Shown here piece by piece: positions 13,565 to 18,853 of a stretch of 18,853 nt of DNA. This DNA is from JAGOTP01 sp964359565 (GTDB lineage Bacteria; Patescibacteriota; Patescibacteriia; 2-12-FULL-60-25). Within the stretch, counting starts at the first letter, position 1. Each line of letters starts with the position of its first letter. Below the pieces are notes generated by a model, which saw only the letters and a list, made by a program, of their open reading frames with translations, was not told the origin of the DNA and did no database searches. The DNA lies in NCBI GenBank assembly GCA_964359565.1, contig CAYHTN010000024.1, forward strand, positions 1 through 18,853. The letters are read 5' to 3'. The position numbers were made by a program, and so were the translations under genes.

Positions 13565-14341
13565 ATGTCCACACCGACTTCTCTAAAAGAATCGCCTTTT
13601 CTCACAGGGCTTGCTGGTCTCGCTCTTATCTCACTTTCGCTCTGGATGCTTGCGAACACGCGAAATGCCATCGCTGAATATCGTATTATTGGTAAACCGG
13701 ATAACGTGCGTGACACAATTACGATCGAAGGCGAGGGAAAAATCAACGCCAAACCAGATATTGCACAAGTGGTCATGGGGGTGACGTCAGAGGAAGTCGA
13801 TCTGGGGCAGGTGCAGACGCAAAATACACAAAAGATGAATGCGCTCACGACCGCCTTAAAAACTGCGGGCGTAGCTGAAAAAGATCTACAAACGCAACAA
13901 TACTTTATTTCACCAAAGTACGATTATAGTAATAATAGTCAACGTATTACGGGCTATCAAGTGTCTCAACAGCTCGTCGTTAAGATTCGTGATTTAAGCA
14001 AAGTCGGATCTCTGATCACACAAGCTGCTCAACTCGGTGCGAATCATGTGAATGCGCTTACGTTCACATTTGATGACCCATCGGCGTTACAGCAAGAAGC
14101 CCGTCGAAAGGCGATCGAAGATGCACGTAAAAAAGCGAATGATCTCGCCAAAGCATTAGACGTTAATATTGTTCGCGTCGTCTCTTTTTCAGAATCGACA
14201 GGGAATGGTTCGCCATCCATGCCGATGTACGCTTACGCTCGTGAAGCGGACGCGGCAAAAAACCAGGCGCCCGCACCTGATATTCAGGTCGGCTCTTCTG
14301 ATCTCACGTCTCATCTCTCGGTGACGTTCGAAATACGTTAA
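13565..14341 (+). CDS. SIMPL (DUF541) domain protein, membrane-anchored
   Basis: 258 residues from the ATG at 13565 (MSTPTSLKESPFLTGL). One N-terminal hydrophobic helix (about 12-30) anchors an extracytoplasmic domain. ITIEGEGKINAKPDIAQVVMGV is the SIMPL hallmark (xxGxGxxxxxPDxAxxxxxV), and KKANDLAKALDV with ARRKAIEDARKKA matches the conserved C-terminal helix. SIMPL proteins form large oligomeric assemblies in other bacteria (BP26 of Brucella); their biochemical role is poorly known, with links to envelope and oxidative stress. An ATG at 13553 would add four residues (MLFF) and is less likely. It is located between pgk and eno, 26 nt before eno. Confidence 0.88.
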   Translation: MSTPTSLKESPFLTGLAGLALISLSLWMLANTRNAIAEYRIIGKPDNVRDTITIEGEGKINAKPDIAQVVMGVTSEEVDLGQVQTQNTQKMNALTTALKTAGVAEKDLQTQQYFISPKYDYSNNSQRITGYQVSQQLVVKIRDLSKVGSLITQAAQLGANHVNALTFTFDDPSALQQEARRKAIEDARKKANDLAKALDVNIVRVVSFSESTGNGSPSMPMYAYAREADAAKNQAPAPDIQVGSSDLTSHLSVTFEIR

Positions 14342-14367
14342 GTCTATTCTCTTCACTCGCCCTTTTT

Positions 14368-15633
14368 ATGCTTTTTGGAGGAGGAAAAATAAAGGAGGTT
14401 TATGCACGCGAAGTCTTGGATTCTCGTGGGAATCCCACGGTGGCTTGCCGGGTCGTCTTGAGATCGGGAGCAACCGCCGAGGCGAAAGTTCCATCCGGTG
14501 CTTCGACCGGTTCGCACGAAGCCTTGGAGTTACGTGATGGCGGTAAACGCTATGGCGGGAAAGGTGTTTTGAAAGCGGTTGCAAACATTCAAAAAGAGAT
14601 TGCCCCGATATTACGTGGCATTGATGCCGCACGGCAAACCGATATCGATCATGTAATGATGGAACTTGATGGAAGTGAGCATAAGTCTCGTCTCGGTGCG
14701 AATGCGCTCCTGGCTGTTTCGCTCGCCTGTGCTCAGGCGACAGCGATTTATCGTCGTGAGCCTCTTTGGAAATCACTCCGACACACTTTTAAATTTCCAC
14801 ACAAAGCCGCTCTCCCAATCGCGACCATGAATGTATTGAATGGAGGCGCACATGCTGGATGGGTGATGGACGTTCAAGAGTGTATGATCGTTCCCAAGCA
14901 AAAAACGATGAGTGAGCGGATCCGTGCGGGCGCAGAAACATTTCAGGTACTCGCTAAACTGCTCAAAGAACGTGGATTTGTGACAACGGTTGGCGATGAA
15001 GGAGGATTCGCCCCAAGTCTGACCACGGTGGAAGATGCGTTTGAACTGCTCCTGCAAGCGATTCGGAGTGCTGGATATAAACCAGGCAAAGATATGACGC
15101 TCGCGGTTGATGTTGCGAGTTCAGAATTCTACGATAAGAAACGCAAGGTCTACCAGTTCAAAGCGGAAGGTCGCGATTATACTCCGGATGAATTGCTCGA
15201 GCGTTATCTTGGTTGGCAAGAACGGTATCCACTCGAGTCCATCGAAGATGGGTTTGCGGAAGACGATTGGGCCTCGTGGAGGAAGGCATTGCCACGTCTA
15301 TCGGAGAAACTGTGGTTAGTTGGAGATGACTTCTTTGTGACGAATCCTGAACGTTTAGCTCGCGGGATCGAGGAGCACGCGGCGAATGCGATTCTGATCA
15401 AAGTGAATCAGATTGGTACGCTCACGGAAACCGCTGATGCAATTAAGATGGCGCATGAAGCTGGATTTGCAACCTCGATTTCTCACCGTTCTGGAGAGAC
15501 GTCGGATACGACGATTGCGGATCTTGCGGTGGCGTGTGGCTCGGAATATATAAAAACTGGTTCACTCTCACGCTCAGAGCGTGTTGAAAAATACAATCGT
15601 TTGATGGAGATTGAAGGCGAAATTGCGTCTTAA
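14368..15633 (+). CDS. eno: Enolase (phosphopyruvate hydratase)
   Basis: Dehydrates 2-phosphoglycerate to phosphoenolpyruvate; Mg-dependent dimer. 421 residues. VYAREVLDSRGNPTV opens the family homology, and PSGASTGSHEALELRD is the mobile substrate loop. E211 in VGDEGGFAP and K345 in LIKVNQIGTLTET are the catalytic pair. Metal ligands D248, E293 (SIEDGF) and D320 (VGDD) are present, as are SISHRSGETSDTTIADLAVA and KTGSLSRSERVEKYN. The usual NGGAHADN is NGGAHAGW here (158-165), a local divergence next to the active-site His. The first six residues precede the normal K-I-K-E-V start. The gene lacks its own obvious promoter and is probably read from the SIMPL promoter. It is followed by a palindromic repeat. 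Confidence 0.96.
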   Translation: MLFGGGKIKEVYAREVLDSRGNPTVACRVVLRSGATAEAKVPSGASTGSHEALELRDGGKRYGGKGVLKAVANIQKEIAPILRGIDAARQTDIDHVMMELDGSEHKSRLGANALLAVSLACAQATAIYRREPLWKSLRHTFKFPHKAALPIATMNVLNGGAHAGWVMDVQECMIVPKQKTMSERIRAGAETFQVLAKLLKERGFVTTVGDEGGFAPSLTTVEDAFELLLQAIRSAGYKPGKDMTLAVDVASSEFYDKKRKVYQFKAEGRDYTPDELLERYLGWQERYPLESIEDGFAEDDWASWRKALPRLSEKLWLVGDDFFVTNPERLARGIEEHAANAILIKVNQIGTLTETADAIKMAHEAGFATSISHRSGETSDTTIADLAVACGSEYIKTGSLSRSERVEKYNRLMEIEGEIAS

Positions 15634-15638
15634 AGGGA

Positions 15639-15665
15639 GGGCGCGTGCCACACGCCCCTACGGGG
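15639..15665. repeat. GC-rich palindromic element after eno
   Basis: GCGTG (15643-15647) pairs with CACGC (15651-15655) across a CCA loop, extended by GGG/CCC over a bulged C. An overlapping alternative, CCCC-TAC-GGGG (15655-15665), competes with it. No T-run follows, so it resembles a REP-type dispersed repeat more than an intrinsic terminator. It occupies part of the 111-nt eno-miaB gap. Confidence 0.5.
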
Positions 15666-15705
15666 AATCTGCTTTGGAAATGGAAATCGCGATCAGACCT
15701 GAAGG

Positions 15706-15734
15706 TTGTCCCACGCGCCTTTCTATGCTAGGTT
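15706..15734 (+). promoter_or_regulatory. miaB promoter, extended -10, near-leaderless
   Basis: TTGTCC (15706-15711), 17-nt spacer ending in TGC, then TAGGTT (15729-15734). The ATG at 15745 is 10 nt beyond. The layout is the same as the rpmE promoter (TTGTCT, 17 nt, TGC, TAACCT). Confidence 0.55.
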
Positions 15735-15744
15735 TTGGCTCGTT

Positions 15745-17094
15745 ATGACGACGCTTGCGCCTACATTCCATATTACAACCTACGGTTGTCAGATGAACAA
15801 AAATGATAGCGAGCGCATTGCACGTTTACTGTCGTCTTTGGGGTTTGTGACGACTGAGGATGAATCCACCGCAGATGTGATTTTGGTGAACACGTGTAGT
15901 GTGCGTCAGTCGGCTGAAGATCGGGTCTACGGCTCTCAAGAAAAATACCTTGAATACAAAAAGACCAAGCCAAATATGATCGTCGCGGTTACAGGTTGTA
16001 TGCCGGGGCGAGACAAAACGATGGAATTTAAAAAGCGTCTTCCCGCGACCGACCTCTACTTTCCGACCCCGGACATGGTCCATCTCCCGCGTTGGATTGC
16101 CGAACTTCGTCCGGATTTAGTGAACTCCGCTTCGATCACCGAAGATTATCTTAAAATAAACCCACTGCGAGCTCCCTCGGTTCAGGCGTTTGTGACGATT
16201 CAAACCGGCTGTAATAAATTTTGCACCTATTGCGTTGTTCCATACGCGCGTGGGTTAGAGCGGAATCGTCCGGTGAAAGATATTCTCCGAGAGTGTCGCG
16301 AGCTTGTTGCGCACGGAATCATCGAGATCACTCTTCTTGGTCAAACCGTCAATTCTTTTAAGGCCACGGATCCAGAATCATTTGCAAAAGAAAATCCCTA
16401 TAAAGATCACTACGCGGCGTTGCTCTGGGAAGTGAATCAGCTTGAAGGGTTAAAGCGTCTTCATTGGACAGCCGCCCATCCGCTTTCGATGACAGACGAA
16501 GTGATTCACGCGTTAACGTTACCAAAGCAAGTCAACTATCTTCATTTGCCCGTGCAATCGGGTAATAATGAAGTATTACGACGGATGAATCGAAAATATA
16601 CCCGGGAACAGTTTTTGGAAGTTATTCGTAAGGTTAAAACAGTGCGTCCAGACATCGCGTTAGGATCCGATATCATCGTTGGTTTTTCAGGCGAGACTCC
16701 GGACCAATTTCAAGATACGATCTCGCTTTACCGTGAAGTGGATTTTGATATTTCATATAACGCTCAATACTCCCCTCGTTCCGGTACGCTTGGAATCAAG
16801 CTTTTCAAAGATGATGTCTCGAAAGATCAAAAAGGATTGCACTGGCGTGAGTTGCAAACAGTGATGGAAGAGATCGCATTACGCAAAAATCAAGCATTTC
16901 TTGGGAAGACAGTTTCCGTTCTCATTGACCGTGTCGAAGGTGGGTTTGTAAGTGGAAATAGCCATGAAATGAAGCTTTGTCGGATCGCCTCTAAAGATGA
17001 AACGTTGATTGGGAAAATAGTAAATATGCAAGTGAAAGAGGCTCGTACATGGACGTTAGAAGGGGAGACGATCGTTTCTGGAGAGCAACTGTGA
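15745..17094 (+). CDS. miaB: tRNA-2-methylthio-N6-dimethylallyladenosine synthase MiaB
   Basis: Radical-SAM methylthiotransferase that converts i6A37 to ms2i6A37 in tRNAs reading UNN codons. 449 residues. The N-terminal domain ligates an auxiliary 4Fe-4S cluster through C15 (TYGCQMN), C51 (NTCSVR) and C85 (VTGCMP). The radical-SAM cluster is C156-x3-C160-x2-C163 in TGCNKFCTYCVVPYARG. LLGQTVNSF points to MiaB and not RimO or MtaB. HLPVQSGNNEVLRRMNRKYT and GFSGETPDQF are also typical, and a TRAM domain ends the protein. Start 15745 (MTTLAPTFHITTYG) is chosen over an in-frame ATG at 15706, which coincides with the -35 box. It ends in TGA, 2 nt before miaA. Confidence 0.95.
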   Translation: MTTLAPTFHITTYGCQMNKNDSERIARLLSSLGFVTTEDESTADVILVNTCSVRQSAEDRVYGSQEKYLEYKKTKPNMIVAVTGCMPGRDKTMEFKKRLPATDLYFPTPDMVHLPRWIAELRPDLVNSASITEDYLKINPLRAPSVQAFVTIQTGCNKFCTYCVVPYARGLERNRPVKDILRECRELVAHGIIEITLLGQTVNSFKATDPESFAKENPYKDHYAALLWEVNQLEGLKRLHWTAAHPLSMTDEVIHALTLPKQVNYLHLPVQSGNNEVLRRMNRKYTREQFLEVIRKVKTVRPDIALGSDIIVGFSGETPDQFQDTISLYREVDFDISYNAQYSPRSGTLGIKLFKDDVSKDQKGLHWRELQTVMEEIALRKNQAFLGKTVSVLIDRVEGGFVSGNSHEMKLCRIASKDETLIGKIVNMQVKEARTWTLEGETIVSGEQL

Positions 17095-17096
17095 TT

Positions 17097-18035
17097 ATGC
17101 AACTATTACCCAAAGTTCTCTGTGTGGTTGGCCCTACATCTTCAGGAAAGACCTCTTTAAGTTTAAAACTTGCCAAACAGTTTCAAGGTGAAATTATTAA
17201 TGCTGATGCCCGGCAGATCTATCGGAGTTTTGATATTGGCACCGGGAAGCCGAAGGGAGAATGGGTTGAAAAAGAAGGGCGACAGACGTATGTCATTGAA
17301 GGTGTTGATCACTATCTCATCGATCATCTTTCTCCTGATCAAGTATCGACGGCGGCTGAATGGAAAGAACAGGCCATGCATTGTATTCATCAAATCATTG
17401 CACGAGGACATCTCCCTATCGTGGTTGGCGGCACCGGGTTATACGTGCAGTCATTGATCGATAATTATGATATGCCCGCGGTTGCGCCACAGCCGGAACT
17501 GAGAGAGCGGATGGCGAGCATGGCGTTGGATGACTTGGTCAAAGAATTACAAGAGATCGATCCGATGAGCGCAGAGACAGTTGATCTCAAAAACCCGCGA
17601 CGGGTGATGCGTGCGATCGAAGTCGCGCGAGTGACGGGAGAATCGTTTCGTGAATTACGGAAAAAACATGCGGCCGTTATCGATCCGTTATTTATTGGAA
17701 TTGAGCGAAGCCCGGAAGAACTTCGTGCACGTATCAATCAAAGTATTGATCGCATGCTTGAAGAAGGATGGGTCGAAGAGGTGCGCGCGCTTCACACGCA
17801 GGGAATACCCTGGGGTGCACCAGCGATGACCTCTCTTGGATATCGCGAGATTGGAGCGTTTCTTCGCGGAGAATATTCCGAGGAGCAGATGATTCAGAAG
17901 ATTCGTATTTATACCTGGCAATACGCGCGGCGTCAGATGACGTGGTTTCGAAAAGAACAGCGAGTTCAGTGGATAAAAGGCATGGAAGAAGTCCTTGCTT
18001 TGGTTGAGCCTTGGGTAAAGAAAATCGCGGAATAA
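17097..18035 (+). CDS. miaA: tRNA dimethylallyltransferase MiaA
   Basis: Adds dimethylallyl from DMAPP to N6 of A37, making the i6A substrate of MiaB. 312 residues. GPTSSGKT (12-19) is the P-loop-like motif. ADARQIYRSFDIGTGKP corresponds to the family's D-S/A-x-Q-x-Y region; Arg before Gln is a mild variation. DHLSPDQVSTAAEWK, VVGGTGLYVQSL, KNPRRVMRAIEV and SLGYREIGAFLRGE are family landmarks. The ATG at 17097 is 2 nt after the miaB stop; a GTG at 17091 in the same frame would overlap miaB by 4 nt and is possible. Translational coupling with miaB is likely, giving both steps of one modification from one mRNA. Confidence 0.95.
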   Translation: MQLLPKVLCVVGPTSSGKTSLSLKLAKQFQGEIINADARQIYRSFDIGTGKPKGEWVEKEGRQTYVIEGVDHYLIDHLSPDQVSTAAEWKEQAMHCIHQIIARGHLPIVVGGTGLYVQSLIDNYDMPAVAPQPELRERMASMALDDLVKELQEIDPMSAETVDLKNPRRVMRAIEVARVTGESFRELRKKHAAVIDPLFIGIERSPEELRARINQSIDRMLEEGWVEEVRALHTQGIPWGAPAMTSLGYREIGAFLRGEYSEEQMIQKIRIYTWQYARRQMTWFRKEQRVQWIKGMEEVLALVEPWVKKIAE

Positions 18036-18055
18036 TGTTTTCGTCAATCCTCTTT

Positions 18056-18105
18056 CCTCCCCCTGTAGTCCCCCTCGTTTGAGGGGGACAAGGTCCTTTG
18101 GGAGG
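18056..18105. repeat. Nested palindromic repeat downstream of miaA
   Basis: An inner perfect hairpin, GTCCCCCTC (18068-18076) and GAGGGGGAC (18081-18089) with a GTTT loop, lies inside an outer CCTCCC (18056-18061) / GGGAGG (18100-18105) pair. The C- and G-run layout is that of dispersed REP/MITE-like repeats. With no T-run it is not a classical terminator, though the structure could protect or end the miaBA mRNA. Confidence 0.65.
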
Positions 18106-18108
18106 GGC

Positions 18109-18137
18109 ATGACAGCGGAAAAAAGGCATGTTACCGT
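18109..18137 (+). promoter_or_regulatory. EVE gene promoter, extended -10, leaderless geometry
   Basis: ATGACA (18109-18114, 5 of 6 to TTGACA), 17-nt spacer, then TG-T-TACCGT (-10 18132-18137). The ATG at 18146 lies 8 nt downstream, and other in-frame ATGs (18128, 18140) fall inside or just after the promoter. Confidence 0.5.
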
Positions 18138-18145
18138 GGATGCCT

Positions 18146-18559
18146 ATGGCATATTGGCTTTTAAAAAGCGATCCAGAATCTTATTCTTGGGATCATTTAG
18201 TTCGAGATCAGGAGACGGACTGGAATGGGGTCCGAAATTTTCAGGCACGTAATAATCTCCGTCTTATGAAGGCGGGGGATCGCGCATTTATCTATCATAG
18301 CCAAGAGGATAAAGAGATCGTTGGCGTGGCGGAGATTATGAGCGGAGCCTACCCAGATCCAACGGCTGAGAGCGGGGACTGGGTATCGGTAAAAGTTCGA
18401 GCCATGAAAGAATGCGTGCGCCATATCGGACTTGAGGAGATTCGTAATACACCCGTTTTAAACGTAATGCCCTTGGTCACACATACGCGTTTGTCGGTAC
18501 ATCCAGTAACCGAAGCGCAGTGGAACGATATTTTGCGTTACACCAAAACGGTTTTATAA
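18146..18559 (+). CDS. EVE domain-containing protein (THYN1-like)
   Basis: 137 residues, essentially one EVE domain of the PUA/ASCH/YTH-like superfamily. YWLLKSDPESYSWDHL, WNGVRNFQARNNLRLMKAGD, AFIYHSQ and IVGVAEIMSGAYPDPT are the family's signature segments; the Trp and Asn/Gln residues line the pocket thought to hold a modified base. Eukaryotic THYN1 binds 5-hydroxymethylcytosine DNA. In prokaryotes the domain occurs alone or fused to McrB-type restriction proteins, and stand-alone copies are often near housekeeping genes, so an RNA/DNA modification reader is plausible but unproven. Start 18146 fits family length and the promoter. It is followed 4 nt later by a nucleotidyltransferase gene. 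Confidence 0.9.
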   Translation: MAYWLLKSDPESYSWDHLVRDQETDWNGVRNFQARNNLRLMKAGDRAFIYHSQEDKEIVGVAEIMSGAYPDPTAESGDWVSVKVRAMKECVRHIGLEEIRNTPVLNVMPLVTHTRLSVHPVTEAQWNDILRYTKTVL

Positions 18560-18563
18560 AGGT

Positions 18564-18853
18564 ATGATCCGTCAGGCGCTCATTCATGCGGGAGGAGAGG
18601 GGACGCGTTTGCGTCCGGTGACCTATGAAATTCCCAAGCCCCTTATCCCGGTTCAGGGACGATCAATTTTGTCATGGCAATTACGCTGGTTTCAGCGTTT
18701 CGGTGTCGAACGTGTGGTCGTCACTATTTCTCCAAAATGGAAGGCCGCATTTGCCCGATGGAAAGAGGAAGTACAGAAAGAAATCCCAATCGCGCTTGAT
18801 TTATGGGAGGAGCAGGAGCCCATGGGGACGATGGGCGGGATGGTCCATCATCT
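18564..18853 (+). CDS. Sugar-phosphate nucleotidyltransferase (NDP-sugar pyrophosphorylase), truncated by window end
   Basis: An open frame of about 96 residues runs off the window. MIRQALIHAGGEGTRLRPVT and PKPLIPVQGRSIL contain the GGxGTRLxPxT and KP motifs of NTP-transferase enzymes, which join a sugar-1-phosphate to an NTP. RVVVTISPKWKAAF and EEQEPMGTMGGM continue the fold; the latter corresponds to the E-x-P-x-G-T-x-G segment near the sugar site. It could be a glucose-1-phosphate thymidylyltransferase, a mannose-1-phosphate guanylyltransferase or a heptose enzyme; the visible part does not decide. It starts 4 nt after the EVE gene and is presumably co-transcribed. The ATG has no Shine-Dalgarno. 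Confidence 0.85.
   Translation, partial: MIRQALIHAGGEGTRLRPVTYEIPKPLIPVQGRSILSWQLRWFQRFGVERVVVTISPKWKAAFARWKEEVQKEIPIALDLWEEQEPMGTMGGMVHH

Noticed and set aside
14383..14402. AUA start for enolase preceded by GGAGGAGG
   Set aside because: A purine-rich run precedes K-I-K-E-V, but it is coding sequence for Gly residues and AUA starts are extremely rare; the in-frame ATG at 14368 is sufficient.
15634..15744. tRNA or small RNA gene in the eno-miaB gap
   Set aside because: No cloverleaf, TTC loop or CCA-compatible acceptor pattern; the segment is explained by a palindromic repeat and the miaB promoter.

Overview
The window looks like chromosome from an ultra-small Candidate Phyla Radiation (Patescibacteria, Parcubacteria/ABY1-like) bacterium; this placement is inference. 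It rests on short single-copy housekeeping genes, almost no Shine-Dalgarno sequences, very short 5' leaders, EF-Ts of only 204 residues, and juxtapositions such as rpmE-prfA and rpsB-tsf. TAA, TAG and TGA all end genes (miaB ends in TGA), so the TGA-as-glycine code of Gracilibacteria/SR1 does not apply. No tRNA, rRNA or CRISPR array was seen.

Layout: (1) 1-4743 is a surface-polysaccharide block. A truncated RmlD-like sugar-nucleotide reductase and rmlB lie on the minus strand. Diverging from them is an operon of three GT2 glycosyltransferases. (2) 4750-6351 carries rpmE and prfA (translation). (3) 6373-7912 is a GC-rich island with one secreted Asp/Pro-rich, Cys-repeat lipoprotein. It has its own near-consensus promoter, a hairpin-rich leader and a terminator, and is interrupted by a 10-N scaffold gap. 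(4) 7917-9623 has palindromic repeats, then rpsB-tsf with a promoter, a long leader and a bidirectional terminator. (5) 9630-10235 (minus) is an unrecognised two-helix membrane protein. (6) 10343-15633 is a lower-glycolysis cluster, gap / metallophosphoesterase / pgk / SIMPL protein / eno, all on plus. (7) 15745-18035 is miaB-miaA, the two steps of ms2i6A37 tRNA modification. (8) 18146-18853 is an EVE-domain protein followed by a truncated sugar-nucleotidyltransferase, returning to the polysaccharide theme.

The most distinctive signal runs across the window. Several unrelated genes (rpmE, gap, pgk, miaB, EVE) are preceded by an extended -10 box (TGN then TANNNT) ending only 7-10 nt before the start codon. 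Their mRNAs would therefore be leaderless or nearly so. rpsB is the exception, with a long structured leader and a good AAGGAG. The other notable element is the foreign-looking lipoprotein island. A small family of palindromic repeats sits at transcription-unit ends, two of them sharing the decamer GTGTCTGATC.
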